Below, piece by piece: positions 7,449 to 16,123 of a stretch of DNA of 64,000 nt. Positions within the stretch are counted from its first letter, which is position 1. Each line of letters opens with the position of its first letter. The DNA is from Microbacterium mangrovi (GTDB taxonomy: Bacteria > Actinomycetota > Actinomycetes > Actinomycetales > Microbacteriaceae), in the NCBI RefSeq assembly GCF_000802305.1, contig NZ_JTDK01000016.1, forward strand, positions 62,001 through 126,000, read 5' to 3'. The notes beneath the pieces were generated by a model. That model searched no databases, was not told the origin of the DNA, and saw only the letters and a list, made by a program, of their open reading frames with translations. Position numbers and translations under genes: made by a program.

Positions 7449-8664
7449 CTGCGCCGAGGCCGAAGGCCGCACCGGCGGGCGCCGGGGTGTCCTGGTAGGG
7501 GCCGCCCGCGGTGAGGTTGTCGCCGCGGTTGGCGCCCGGGGTGGGCTGGCGCACCGGACCGTCGCCGTACTTCGCCTGCACCAGGTTCGCGTGGGTCGGG
7601 GCATCCGGAACGTCCGCCGGACGGTCCTTGGCGAGCTCGCGGCGCAGCACCGGGACGACCTCGCCGCCGAGCAGGTCGAGCTGCTCGAGGACGGTCTTCA
7701 GCGGGAGCCCGGCGTGGTCCATGAGGAACAGCTGACGCTGGTAGTCGCCGAACGTGTCGCGCATGGCGGCGTAGCGATCGATGACCTGCTGCGGCGATCC
7801 CACGGTGAGCGGGGTCATCTCGCTGAAGTCCTCGAGCGACGGACCATGCCCGTACACGGGCGCGTTGTCGAAGTACGGACGGAACTCGTTCACGGCGTCC
7901 TGCGAGTTCGGCCGGATGAAGGCCTGGCCGCCGAGGCCGACGATCGCCTGCTCGGCGGTGCCGTGACCGTAGTGCGCGAAGCGCTGGCGGTACAGATGGA
8001 TGAGCCGCTGGAAGTGGTCCTTCGGCCAGAAGATGTTGTTCGCGAAGAAGCCGTCGCCGTAGTACGCGGCCTGCTCGGCGACCTCGGGGGTGCGGATCGA
8101 GCCGTGCCACACGAACGGGGGCACGTCATCGAGCGGGCGCGGCGTCGAGGTGAATCCCTGCAGCGGCGTGCGGAACTTGCCGTCCCAGTCGACGACGTCC
8201 TCGCGCCAGAGCTTGTGCAGCAGCGCGTAGTTCTCCACGGCGAGGGGCAGCCCCTGCCGGATGTCCTTGCCGAACCACGGGTAGACCGGGCCGGTGTTGC
8301 CGCGGCCGAGCATGATGTCGGCGCGGCCGCCCGACACGTGCTGCAGCATCGCGAAGTCCTCGGCGATCTTCACCGGGTCGTTCGTGGTGATGAGGGTCGT
8401 CGAGGTCGACAGGATGATGCGCTCGGTCTGACCGGCGATGGCCGCGAGCGTCGTCGAAGGCGACGACGACCAGAACGGCGGGTTGTGGTGCTCGCCGACG
8501 GCGAAGACGTCCAGCCCCACCTCTTCGGCGTGCTTGGCGATGGTGAGCGTGGCCTTGATGCGCTCCGCCTCGCTGGGGGTGTGGCCCGTGGTCGGGTCCT
8601 GCGTGATGTCGCTCACCGTGAAGATGCCGAACTGCATGCCGGGCCAGGTGGTGTTCTCGCTCAC
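7438..8664 (-). CDS. LLM class flavin-dependent oxidoreductase, CE1758-type
   Basis: Bacterial luciferase-like (alpha/beta)8 monooxygenase of 408 residues using FMNH2 and O2; the substrate is unknown. Family features are MQFGIFTVSDI at the first strand, GEHHNPPFW and SSPSTTLAAIAGQTERI near residues 58-85, and RADIMLGRGN. Start GTG 8664 (VSENTTWPG) has GGAAGG 5 nt upstream; an upstream ATG at 8715 has no such support. The C-terminus (GAAFGLGAAGR) ends inside the interspersed repeat, so the repeat's insertion may have reset the stop codon. The downstream FMN reductase is its likely flavin supplier. Confidence 0.92.
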   Translation of the reverse strand: MSENTTWPGMQFGIFTVSDITQDPTTGHTPSEAERIKATLTIAKHAEEVGLDVFAVGEHHNPPFWSSSPSTTLAAIAGQTERIILSTSTTLITTNDPVKIAEDFAMLQHVSGGRADIMLGRGNTGPVYPWFGKDIRQGLPLAVENYALLHKLWREDVVDWDGKFRTPLQGFTSTPRPLDDVPPFVWHGSIRTPEVAEQAAYYGDGFFANNIFWPKDHFQRLIHLYRQRFAHYGHGTAEQAIVGLGGQAFIRPNSQDAVNEFRPYFDNAPVYGHGPSLEDFSEMTPLTVGSPQQVIDRYAAMRDTFGDYQRQLFLMDHAGLPLKTVLEQLDLLGGEVVPVLRRELAKDRPADVPDAPTHANLVQAKYGDGPVRQPTPGANRGDNLTAGGPYQDTPAPAGAAFGLGAAGR

Positions 8665-8740
8665 GATCGCCTTCCGATTCTCGGGTGCCGGCCCGGGAGG
8701 GGCCTGTCGAAGCATCCGATCTATTCAAGTGGATACATCT

Positions 8741-8751
8741 GGTGTAACACC
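8741..8751 (-). promoter_or_regulatory. Palindrome GGTGTAACACC in the LLM promoter region
   Basis: A 5-1-5 inverted repeat. On the minus strand TTACAC inside it could be a -35 box, with TAGATC 18 bp downstream as a possible -10. Candidate operator of the LLM/FMN reductase unit; the regulator is unknown. Confidence 0.35.
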
Positions 8752-8774
8752 TGCACGTCGGAAGTATTCCACGC

Positions 8775-9659
8775 TCACTTCCGCGGCAGCGCGGAGACGG
8801 CGGATCGCAGGTTCTGCACTGCTTCCGGCACCGCAGCGAGATGCGCGGCGGCATCCGCCCGCGCCAGCTCCTCGACCACGGCGAAGGGATCGGGTCGCTC
8901 CCCCGCACGGATGGCGAGCGTCGCCTGGCGGGCGACCTGATCCGCAACGAGAACGGCGTCGCGGTGGTTCCCGAGCACGTCGTGCAGTCCCTCCCCGGCC
9001 GCTGCCAGGTCGGCGAACTCGGGGCGGTCGAGCTCCGGGTCGACCTCCGCGACCGTCTCGGCCACGTAGCGCATGCGCCGGGCGGCCTTGCGCAGCTCGT
9101 GGTAGCCGTCGTTCGTCCCGTCGAGCCGACGCGCCGCCTTGCGCACCCGGCGCGCCTGCTGCCTCAGGACCGACGCGATGACGCCGGCCGCCGCGGCATC
9201 CGGATCCGCGATACCCGGAGCCTCGACGAGCACGCGCAGCATCTTCTGCCGGGCGACGGCTCGCGGCTCCCCGGCGAGGGCGACCAGGCGCGCGTGCGCG
9301 CGCGTGTACGCGGCGCGCTCCACGCCGATGAGGCGATGCACGATGCCGGGATCGTCGACACCCGCCCGGGTCAGCAGGTCCACGGCGACGGCAGCCCGCA
9401 CTTCGATGTCGCGCACCACCCCCAGCTCGCGTCCCCACTCCCCGTACGCCACCCGCACGCGGTCGGCGGCACGCACGTCGACGACGTGTCGATATCCGGC
9501 GAGAATACTGCGCAGCCGGCGCACGCGCGTGCGCTGCTGGTGCACGCCGTCGGGTTCGTTCGCGAGCGCCGGCGGCAAGGTCTCGGCCACCTCCGCGGCG
9601 GCTCCGGCGAGCGCCGCGTGGAGGAAGTCGCCGATCGATCGGTCTGGAATTGCGCTCAT
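8775..9659 (-). CDS. CHAD domain protein (polyphosphate-binding)
   Basis: A 294-residue all-helical CHAD protein (conserved histidine alpha-helical domain). Conserved His/Arg/Lys side chains recur on helices: VHQQRTRVRRLRS (about 40-52), YHELRKAARRMRYV (about 190-205) and GNHRDAVLVADQVA. CHAD domains are known to bind inorganic polyphosphate. The protein has no CYTH domain, so it is a stand-alone CHAD. Start ATG 9659 is chosen; an in-frame GTG 36 nt upstream cannot be ruled out. No operon partner is clear. Confidence 0.88.
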   Translation of the reverse strand: MSAIPDRSIGDFLHAALAGAAAEVAETLPPALANEPDGVHQQRTRVRRLRSILAGYRHVVDVRAADRVRVAYGEWGRELGVVRDIEVRAAVAVDLLTRAGVDDPGIVHRLIGVERAAYTRAHARLVALAGEPRAVARQKMLRVLVEAPGIADPDAAAAGVIASVLRQQARRVRKAARRLDGTNDGYHELRKAARRMRYVAETVAEVDPELDRPEFADLAAAGEGLHDVLGNHRDAVLVADQVARQATLAIRAGERPDPFAVVEELARADAAAHLAAVPEAVQNLRSAVSALPRK

Positions 9660-9786
9660 GGCTGCACCCGTTCGGCGCTCGTGGCGATCGGGCACGGAGC
9701 GGGAGGGATGATGCGGCTCGGCATGGTCCCCCGGCCCCCGCAGGGCCCGCGTGCCGTCAGCATAACCGCGCGCTCGAATCGGCGGG

Positions 9787-11100
9787 TCAGGCGAAGAGTC
9801 CCGCCCCGACGAAAGAGCCCTCCTTCGCGCCCGGCGGGACGGCGAAGATCGCGGAGCCGGTGTGCACGAGGTACTCGCTCATGAGGTCTTTCGCCAGGGC
9901 GCGCTGGATGCCGATGAACTGCTGCGGATCGCGCTGGTACGACAGGAAGAAGAGCCCGGCCGACAGCTGGCCGAGGTCGTCGTTGCCGTCGACGAAGTTG
10001 TATCCGCGGCGCAGGATCCGCACACCCTTGTTGAAGTCCGGGTGGGCGAGCTTCACGTGCGAACGCGGGTCGATCGCGGGATCGGCGGTCTTGCCGGCCT
10101 TGGTGAAGTCGGGCTCGGTGTGCTCGCTGCCCCCGGACAGCGGCGCGCCCTCGCCCTTGTTCCGGCCGATCGTGCGCTCCTGCTCGGCGAGTCGCAGGCG
10201 ATCCCACACCTCGACCGTCATGCGGATCTTGCGTGCGACGAGGTACGAACCGCCCGCAAGCCACGCCGGGGCATCCGACGCCGCGACCCACACGTTCTTC
10301 TTCAGCGCCTCCTGGTCGTCGGCGAGGATGTTGGCGGTGCCGTCCTTGAAGCCGAAGAGGTTGCGCGGCGTCGACTGGTCGACCGTGGTCTTCGAGGTGC
10401 GCCCGAAGCCGAGCTGGGACCAGCGGATCTGCGCGCGGCCGAAGGCGATGCGGCTGAGGTTGCGGATCGCGTGGACGGCGACCTGCGGATCGTCCGCACA
10501 CGCCTGGATGCAGAGGTCTCCGGAGGAGCTCATCGGGATGAGCTGGTCGCCGAGGAAGCGAGGCAGCTCGGCGAGCTCCGCCGGCTTGCGCGACGCGAGA
10601 CCGAACCGCGCGTCGAAGAGCCCTGGTCCGAATCCGAACGTGACAGTCAGGGCGGATGCCGGCAGGCCGAGCGCCTCGCCGGTGTCGTCCGGCGGCGCCT
10701 GCGGCGATCCTCCGACCGCACCGGACGCGCTCACGTCGAGCCCCTGCGTCATGCGGGAGGCCGCATACGACCAGTCCTTCAGCAGCGAGACGAGGTCGTC
10801 GCGGGTCGCCCCGTCGGCCATGTCGAACGCGGCGAAGTGCAGATGCTCCTGCACGGGCGTCGTGATGCCCGCCTGGTGCTCGCCGTAGAACGGGTGCACC
10901 GTCGCGCCCGAGGCGGACGTGTTCGCGGAGGCGACGGATGCCCCGACCACGGCGCCTGCGGCGCCGCCGACCAGGAGGCCGCCCGCCCCCGCGCCGAGCA
11001 ACCCGAGCAGGCCGCGCCGGGAGAGGCCGCGCGCCTGGTCGTCGGAAGGCTCCGCACCGGCAGCCGCTTCGGTCGACGCCTGGGGTTCGGTGTCGCTCAC
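9787..11100 (-). CDS. efeB: Deferrochelatase/DyP-type peroxidase EfeB
   Basis: Heme-dependent DyP peroxidase of the EfeUOB iron importer, exported folded by Tat. The 437-residue protein has a twin-arginine signal (SRRGLLGLLGAGAGGLLVGG, about residues 28-47). The DyP signature GFKDGT lies near residue 245 with its catalytic Asp, and the probable proximal heme His is in HVKLAHPDF. Start GTG 11100 overlaps the efeO stop by 4 nt (GTGA), so translation is coupled. In this system EfeB is thought to oxidise ferrous iron or release iron from heme for EfeO/EfeU. Confidence 0.95.
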   Translation of the reverse strand: MSDTEPQASTEAAAGAEPSDDQARGLSRRGLLGLLGAGAGGLLVGGAAGAVVGASVASANTSASGATVHPFYGEHQAGITTPVQEHLHFAAFDMADGATRDDLVSLLKDWSYAASRMTQGLDVSASGAVGGSPQAPPDDTGEALGLPASALTVTFGFGPGLFDARFGLASRKPAELAELPRFLGDQLIPMSSSGDLCIQACADDPQVAVHAIRNLSRIAFGRAQIRWSQLGFGRTSKTTVDQSTPRNLFGFKDGTANILADDQEALKKNVWVAASDAPAWLAGGSYLVARKIRMTVEVWDRLRLAEQERTIGRNKGEGAPLSGGSEHTEPDFTKAGKTADPAIDPRSHVKLAHPDFNKGVRILRRGYNFVDGNDDLGQLSAGLFFLSYQRDPQQFIGIQRALAKDLMSEYLVHTGSAIFAVPPGAKEGSFVGAGLFA

Positions 11101-12329
11101 GCCGCCACAGTCGAGGTCAGCTGCGAGAGCGGCTCGGCCAGCGCGTTGAGCAGGTCGGTCAGCTGACGCTTGTCGTCGGTGGTCAGCTTCGTGTACGAGA
11201 CGTACCCGGACGAGGCGTTGCCGTACGTCGCGAGCTTGGCCTCGAGCGCGCGATACGCCTTGTCGATGCGCGCCACGAGCGCCTTGCCCTCGCTGCCCTT
11301 CGACGCGGCGAGGTCTTCGACGAGCGAGAACGCCATCTTGGATCCGTCGACGTTCGCGGCGAAGTCCCACAGGTCGGTGTGCGACCACCAGTCCTCTTCG
11401 CCGGTGATCTTGTTCTTCGCGACCTCGTCGAGGAGGCTGATCGCCCCGTTGGACAGACCCGCCACGCCGGCCGCCTCGAGCGCGGCGGTGAACTTCGCAC
11501 TGTGCACGTAGTCGTTGAGGGTCTTGACGTTCGCGGCGAGGCCCGCGGCGTACTTCTGTCGCTCGGCGGTCGTCGAGGGCTTCCAGTCCTGCCAGGCGGG
11601 GGTCTGGGCGTCGGAGTTCAGCGCGGACTTCGCCGGCACCCAGAGATCCTTCTCGATGCGGTGGAATCCGGTCCACGGCAGGCCCTCGGCGTCGGCATCC
11701 ACCTCGCGGTAGTCGATCTTCGGGTCGAGGTCGCCGAGCGACTCGGCGATCGGCTCGATGCGCTCGTAGGGGATGCGGGTCTTCGCGAACAGGTCGCGGG
11801 CCTTCGCGTCGTCGCCGGCGGCGTACGCCGCGGTGAAGGCGGCCACGGCCGGCACCAGCTGCTCGACCTGGTTCTTCACGAACGACGCGTACTGGTCGAC
11901 CGCGGCCTTCTGCCGGGCGGCATCCGACCCGGCGGCCTCGACCTTGCCGCCGGTGACCTCGAACGCCGTGCGTCCGACGCCGTCGCCGACCATGCCGGGC
12001 TTGCACACCGTGTAGTAGCTGCCCGGCTGCGCGGTCACGGTGAGGGTGCGGCTCGCGCCGGGGGCGATGTTCTCGACCTCGCCCACGATGCGCAGCCCGT
12101 CGTGCGCGAGCAGATAGAACTCGGTGGTCTGCGACCCGGTGTTCTTCACGGCGAAGTCGATCGTGCCGCTCGTGGCGGACGCGCCCGACACCGTGCACTC
12201 CTGGTCGGTCGACGTGACCGACAGGTTCTGCGAGCGGCCGGCGGCGTCGGCCTTGGCGACGCAGCCGCTGAGCGCGACGGCTGCCACGGCGAGTCCGGCG
12301 AGGGCGGCGGCGGTGCGGGAACGGGTCAT
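11097..12329 (-). CDS. efeO: Iron uptake lipoprotein EfeO (cupredoxin + peptidase M75)
   Basis: Periplasmic iron-binding component of EfeUOB, 410 residues. A lipoprotein signal with lipobox LSGC (about residues 20-23) suggests membrane anchoring. An N-terminal cupredoxin-like domain (about 35-125, with the C..C pair DQECTV / YTVCKPGM) precedes the all-helical M75 imelysin-like domain with the metal-binding HxxE motif (GFHRIEKDLW). It overlaps efeU by ATGA upstream and efeB by GTGA downstream. Confidence 0.95.
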   Translation of the reverse strand: MTRSRTAAALAGLAVAAVALSGCVAKADAAGRSQNLSVTSTDQECTVSGASATSGTIDFAVKNTGSQTTEFYLLAHDGLRIVGEVENIAPGASRTLTVTAQPGSYYTVCKPGMVGDGVGRTAFEVTGGKVEAAGSDAARQKAAVDQYASFVKNQVEQLVPAVAAFTAAYAAGDDAKARDLFAKTRIPYERIEPIAESLGDLDPKIDYREVDADAEGLPWTGFHRIEKDLWVPAKSALNSDAQTPAWQDWKPSTTAERQKYAAGLAANVKTLNDYVHSAKFTAALEAAGVAGLSNGAISLLDEVAKNKITGEEDWWSHTDLWDFAANVDGSKMAFSLVEDLAASKGSEGKALVARIDKAYRALEAKLATYGNASSGYVSYTKLTTDDKRQLTDLLNALAEPLSQLTSTVAA

Positions 12330-13327
12330 CGGGCTCCTCCGGTGACGGCGATGGGCGCCACCTGTGCGGAGGACGCCGGGGCGGTGCGGTTGGCTGAGGG
12401 GGTGGTGGATGCCGCGGCATCCACGGTCTCGGCGACCGGCGACACCTTCGGCGCACGGGCGGGGGCGCGCAGGCCCCGAAGGAAGAAGAAGCCGACGATG
12501 CCGACGTAGGCGACCCAGGCGATGACCTGCAGCCACGACATCTGCGGCATGAATCCGACCGTCGCCTGCAGCACGGTGGCCAGGGTCGAGCCGGGCGCGA
12601 TCGCCGAGGTGACGTCGAACGCCCAGCCGAACGGGAACCCGGCGAGTCCCGTCGCGACGCCGCCGGCGGCGGTCACCGGCGCGACGGCGGTGAACGGGCC
12701 GACGAGGACGCCGGCCTCCTGCAGGTCCTTGATCGCGTAGGCGAGCACGCCGGCCGCGACGATGACGAGGACTCCACCCGTCCAGGCGAAGAAGCGGCGC
12801 AGGTCCAGCTTCACGGCGCCCTTGGCGAGCATCCAGCCGGCCACCGCGGCGATCCCGTAGCCGAGCACGGCGCCGACGAGCACGAGCGGCGAGCTGCCGA
12901 AGGACTGCGTCATCGACCACAGCAGCAGCGCCGACTCGACGCCTTCGCGCGCCACGGAGACGAATCCGATCAGGACGAGCGCCCACAGGCCGCCGAGCGC
13001 GAGCGCCTGGTCGATGCCGCCCTCGAGCGACTTCTTCATGTTCCGGGAAGACCGCTGCATCCAGAAGATCATCCAGGTGACCATCGCGACCGTCAGCAGC
13101 GACATCGTGCCGCCGAGGATCTCCTGCCCCTGGAAGGTCATCGCGTACTCGCCGAACGTCAGCAGCGCGCCGATCCCGAGCGCGAGCGCGATCGCCAGGA
13201 TCACACCGAGCCACAGGCGCGGCAGCACGTCCTTGCGTCCGATCCGGACGACGTAGGCGACGAGGATGCCGACGACGAGCGCCGCTTCGAGGCCCTCACG
13301 GAGGCCGATCAGGAAGGTCGCGAGCAC
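12326..13327 (-). CDS. efeU: Iron permease EfeU (FTR1 family)
   Basis: High-affinity iron permease, first gene of the efeUOB operon; 333 residues with seven predicted membrane helices. The two iron-translocation motifs are present as REGLEAA (helix 1) and REGVESA (helix 4). The C-terminal 40 residues are Ala/Pro/Thr-rich and cytoplasmic or unstructured. Start GTG 13327 has gagagg 7 nt upstream. A DtxR/IdeR-like box lies about 55 bp upstream, implying repression when iron is plentiful. Confidence 0.95.
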   Translation of the reverse strand: MLATFLIGLREGLEAALVVGILVAYVVRIGRKDVLPRLWLGVILAIALALGIGALLTFGEYAMTFQGQEILGGTMSLLTVAMVTWMIFWMQRSSRNMKKSLEGGIDQALALGGLWALVLIGFVSVAREGVESALLLWSMTQSFGSSPLVLVGAVLGYGIAAVAGWMLAKGAVKLDLRRFFAWTGGVLVIVAAGVLAYAIKDLQEAGVLVGPFTAVAPVTAAGGVATGLAGFPFGWAFDVTSAIAPGSTLATVLQATVGFMPQMSWLQVIAWVAYVGIVGFFFLRGLRAPARAPKVSPVAETVDAAASTTPSANRTAPASSAQVAPIAVTGGAR

Positions 13328-13381
13328 AGGTGTGCCTCTCTCGGGAAGATCGGGGATTCAACGGCGTCCGCCCGACCCTGA

Positions 13382-13400
13382 TCAGGTTAGGCGAACCAAA
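13382..13400. promoter_or_regulatory. DtxR/IdeR-like iron box upstream of efeUOB
   Basis: tcaggttaggcgaaccaaa matches the DtxR/IdeR consensus TTAGGTTAGGCTAACCTAA at 16 of 19 positions. A second weaker match runs into 13400-13420 (ttagtagaaccttacct). This predicts iron repression of efeUOB. Confidence 0.8.
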
Positions 13401-13468
13401 GTTAGTAGAACCTTACCTGCTCCCCCGCAGCGGTCACAAACCGGCCGTCATCCGTCGCCGGAAATGAC

Positions 13469-13501
13469 GAAGGCCGCCCCCACACCGTGGGAGCGGCCTT
13501 C
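13469..13501 (-). terminator. Terminator downstream of rpsO
   Basis: GAAGGCCGC / GCGGCCTTC arms extended by CCCCA/TGGGA pairing, 54 nt past the rpsO stop codon. Confidence 0.8.
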
Positions 13502-13554
13502 GTGGTCCTCGTGAGGACCCAAGAATGTTCTGCGCGACTGTACGCTGGGCTGCC

Positions 13555-13824
13555 TTATCGGCGGAGCCCCAGGCGCTCGATCAGCGACCGGTAGCGGTTG
13601 ATGTCGATGTCCTGGAGGTAGCCGAGCAGACGACGGCGCTGACCGACGAGCAGGAACAGACCACGACGCGAGTGGTGGTCGTGCTTGTGCTCCTTGAGGT
13701 GCTCGGTGAGGTCCTTGATACGCTGCGTCAGCATCGCAACCTGCACCTCGGGGGATCCGGTGTCGCCGGGGTGCGTCGCGTACTCTTCGATGATCGCCTT
13801 CTTGACGTCTGCATCCAGTGCCAT
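13555..13824 (-). CDS. rpsO: 30S ribosomal protein S15
   Basis: Primary 16S rRNA-binding protein of the small subunit platform, 89 residues, normal length. The conserved [17 protein letters not shown] and [19 protein letters not shown] segments are intact. ATG 13824 has aagggga 7 nt upstream. It belongs to the ribF-rpsO-pnp arrangement, but here rpsO and pnp are separated by the Efe operon and other genes. Confidence 0.98.
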   Translation of the reverse strand: MALDADVKKAIIEEYATHPGDTGSPEVQVAMLTQRIKDLTEHLKEHKHDHHSRRGLFLLVGQRRRLLGYLQDIDINRYRSLIERLGLRR

Positions 13825-13984
13825 AGGTGATCCCCTTCCTCTTTGCTGCGCGGTGCCCGACGGCTGATCCGTAGGCTCTCTTTATCCGCGGCCGATCCAA
13901 CGGCAACCTGAAGAGTCTACAGGATGCCGGCTCTCCCGTCACATCGGCCGGTTCTGCGCCGCGCCCGCCGACCGGCCCGCGCGA

Positions 13985-13990
13985 TACGCT
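13985..13990 (+). promoter_or_regulatory. Leaderless -10 box TACGCT
   Basis: TACGCT ends 6 nt before ATG 13997 of an 8-codon ORF that overlaps the MFS gene start. Confidence 0.5.
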
Positions 13991-13996
13991 CGAAGC

Positions 13997-14023
13997 ATGC
14001 TTGTCACGGTGCACGACGTCTGA
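13997..14023 (+). CDS. Possible 8-residue leader peptide (MLVTVHDV)
   Basis: A minimal ORF beginning 6 nt after a TACGCT -10 box; its TGA shares one base with the ATG of the MFS gene (TGATG). The MFS start has no Shine-Dalgarno, so a leaderless mini-ORF delivering ribosomes by coupling is plausible. No amino-acid run suggests attenuation. It could be chance. Confidence 0.35.
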   Translation: MLVTVHDV

Positions 14024-15330
14024 TGGCCCGCCTGCGCCGCGACCACCTCATCGACCTCCGCCCCCTCACCTCCTCCCCCGCGTTCGCGCGCATGTGGGTG
14101 GGCTCGACGCTGTCGGGCCTCGGGGGCCAGCTGACGGTCGTCGCCGTCATGCTGCAGGTGTACGAGATCACGCACGACTCGTTCGCCGTCTCGATGGTCG
14201 CCGTCGCGGGGCTGCTCCCGATGATCGTCGCGGGACTCTACGGCGGGATGCTCGCCGACGCGTTCGACCGCCGCGTCGTGGCACTGAGCGCGGCATCCGT
14301 GACGTTCGCGTCGACGGCCCTCCTGGCCGTGCTGACGTGGGCGCACGTCGAGTCGGTGTGGTGGCTGTATGTGCTGAGCGTCGTGAACTCCTCGGCGAAC
14401 TCGATCGTGATGGCGACGCGCTCGGCGATCGTGCCGCGCCTCATCTCCCGCGAGCTGCTGCCGGCGGCATCCGCCCTGCAGGGCATCTCGTTCGGCCTCA
14501 TGGTGATGGTCGGCCCGGCCCTGGCCGGCATCCTCGTGGCGGTGTCCGGCTACGCGTGGACGTACACGATCGACGTCATCCTGATGTCGTCCCTGTTCCT
14601 CGGTCTGTGGACCCTGCCGAGCATCAAGCCGGAGGGCGAACTCGTCCGGCCCGGGCTGAAGTCGCTCGCCGACGGCTGGGCCTTCCTCAAGCGGGCATCC
14701 AACATCCGCCTGCAGTACATCCTCGACATCACCGCGATGACGTTCGGACAGCCGATCGCGCTGTTCCCCGCGATCGGCGCGCTCCTGCTCGGCGGAGGTC
14801 CCGTGACCACGGGCATCCTCACCGCCGCGTATGCCGTGGGCGCCTTCACGTCGAGCCTCTTCTCCGGTCCGATCGGCCGGGTGCGCCACCACGGACTCGG
14901 CATCGAGCGGGCGATCCAGGCGTACGGCATCGCGATGCTCGCATTCGGGCTCATCCTCGGCGCCGCGGCGCTCGGGTGGTTCGCCCCGCCGGACGTCGGC
15001 CCGCACTCGGCGAACGTCGTGCTCATCGTCCTGTCGTTCATCGTCATCTCGATCGCCGGCGCCTGCGACAACGTCAGCGCGATCTACCGGTCGACGATGA
15101 TGCAGGCCGCCGTCCCCGACGCGATCCGCGGACGCCTCCAGGGCATCTTCATCGTGGTCGTCGCGGGAGGGCCGCGCATCGGCGCGCTCTACGTCGGGAC
15201 CCTCGCCACGATCACGTCGCTGTGGTTCCCGCCGCTGCTCGGCGGCATCCTCATCGTGGTGATCGTCAGCACGCTCGTGCGCCTGAACCCGCGCTTCCGC
15301 GCCTACGACGCCGAGAACCCCGAGCCCTGA
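14023..15330 (+). CDS. MFS transporter, EntS/MFS_3-like exporter
   Basis: Membrane transporter of 435 residues with about 12 hydrophobic helices, of the enterobactin exporter-like MFS group. The first helix begins FARMWVGSTLSGLGGQLTVVAVMLQVYEIT, and the helix 2-3 loop motif A appears as GLYGGMLADAFDRR. The substrate is unknown; this group often exports siderophores or drugs. Start ATG 14023 is coupled to the mini-ORF before it. A further internal choice is unlikely because residues 1-20 precede the first helix as in homologues. Terminated by a strong hairpin shared with the convergent YceI gene. Confidence 0.88.
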   Translation: MARLRRDHLIDLRPLTSSPAFARMWVGSTLSGLGGQLTVVAVMLQVYEITHDSFAVSMVAVAGLLPMIVAGLYGGMLADAFDRRVVALSAASVTFASTALLAVLTWAHVESVWWLYVLSVVNSSANSIVMATRSAIVPRLISRELLPAASALQGISFGLMVMVGPALAGILVAVSGYAWTYTIDVILMSSLFLGLWTLPSIKPEGELVRPGLKSLADGWAFLKRASNIRLQYILDITAMTFGQPIALFPAIGALLLGGGPVTTGILTAAYAVGAFTSSLFSGPIGRVRHHGLGIERAIQAYGIAMLAFGLILGAAALGWFAPPDVGPHSANVVLIVLSFIVISIAGACDNVSAIYRSTMMQAAVPDAIRGRLQGIFIVVVAGGPRIGALYVGTLATITSLWFPPLLGGILIVVIVSTLVRLNPRFRAYDAENPEP

Positions 15331-15336
15331 AACGGC

Positions 15337-15377
15337 GGATGCCCCGGCCCTCGCAGAAGCGGAGGGCCGGGGCATCC
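15337..15377. terminator. Bidirectional hairpin terminator
   Basis: A 16-bp perfect stem (GGATGCCCCGGCCCTC / GAGGGCCGGGGCATCC) with a 9-nt loop between convergent MFS (+) and YceI (-) genes. GGATGC and GCATCC form the outer ends. Confidence 0.85.
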
Positions 15378-15394
15378 GGCAGGTCAGGGGCGGA

Positions 15395-15958
15395 TCACTC
15401 CGCGGCGCGCGAGCCCTGCAGGTCGAGCTCGATGGTGACGTCCTTGCCGACGAGCACGCCGCCGGTCTCGAGCGCGGCGTTCCAGGTGAGGCCGAAGTCC
15501 TCGCGGTTGATGACCGTCTTGGCGGTCGCGCCGGCCTTGTAGTTGCCGTACGGGTCGGTGCCGAAGCCGCCGAAGTCGAAGTCGAACGTGACGGGCTTGG
15601 TGATGCCGCGGATGGTCAGGTCGCCGTCCACGAGGAACTCGCCGCCCTCGTAGCGGACGCCGGTCGAGCGGAAGTCCATCGTGGGGTGGTTCTCGGTGTC
15701 GAAGAAGTCGGCCGAGCGCAGGTGGCCGTCGCGGTTCTCGTCGCTCGTGTTGATCGAGGTGACGTCGACGGATGCCTCCACCGTGGTCTCCAGCGGGTTC
15801 TCCGGAACGACGAACGTCGCGCTCTTCACGCCGAACGTGCCGCGCACCTTCGAGATCATCATGTGACGGACGCTGAACTGCACCTCGCTGTGCGAGGGGT
15901 CGAGGTTGTACGTGCCCGGCTTGTATCCGGCGATCTCGGGGAGTGCGTTGGAGCTCAT
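15395..15958 (-). CDS. YceI family protein (lipid-binding lipocalin-like barrel)
   Basis: A 187-residue YceI-type beta-barrel that binds isoprenoid or other polar lipids. Characteristic segments are LDPSHSEVQFSVRHMMISKVRGTF (about 19-43), DVTSINTSDENRDGHLRSADFFD and GDLTIRGITKPVTFDFDF. No signal peptide is seen, so it is cytoplasmic as in many actinobacteria. ATG 15958 has aagga 5 nt upstream. Confidence 0.93.
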   Translation of the reverse strand: MSSNALPEIAGYKPGTYNLDPSHSEVQFSVRHMMISKVRGTFGVKSATFVVPENPLETTVEASVDVTSINTSDENRDGHLRSADFFDTENHPTMDFRSTGVRYEGGEFLVDGDLTIRGITKPVTFDFDFGGFGTDPYGNYKAGATAKTVINREDFGLTWNAALETGGVLVGKDVTIELDLQGSRAAE

Positions 15959-16067
15959 GGGATTCCTTCGTTCGTGGGAGCCGCGTCGTGCGGCGATGAA
16001 TGATGAAACCGAGCTCCGCCGAGATCCATTCCCGTGCATGTATCCCGGGCGTGTCGCAGGAACGGCG

Positions 16068-16108
16068 ACGGCCGTTGAGCGAGACCCGGAGGTCCGCTCA
16101 ACGGCCGT
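16068..16108 (-). terminator. Terminator downstream of the FKBP gene
   Basis: A 14-bp perfect stem (ACGGCCGTTGAGCG / CGCTCAACGGCCGT) 15 nt past the FKBP stop codon. Confidence 0.8.
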
Positions 16109-16123
16109 GGAAGACGACTCGGG

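Noticed and set aside
16068..16108. A further copy of the 34-bp repeat (contains CGTTGAGCGAG)
   Set aside because: Only 11 bases match. The rest forms the FKBP terminator stem.
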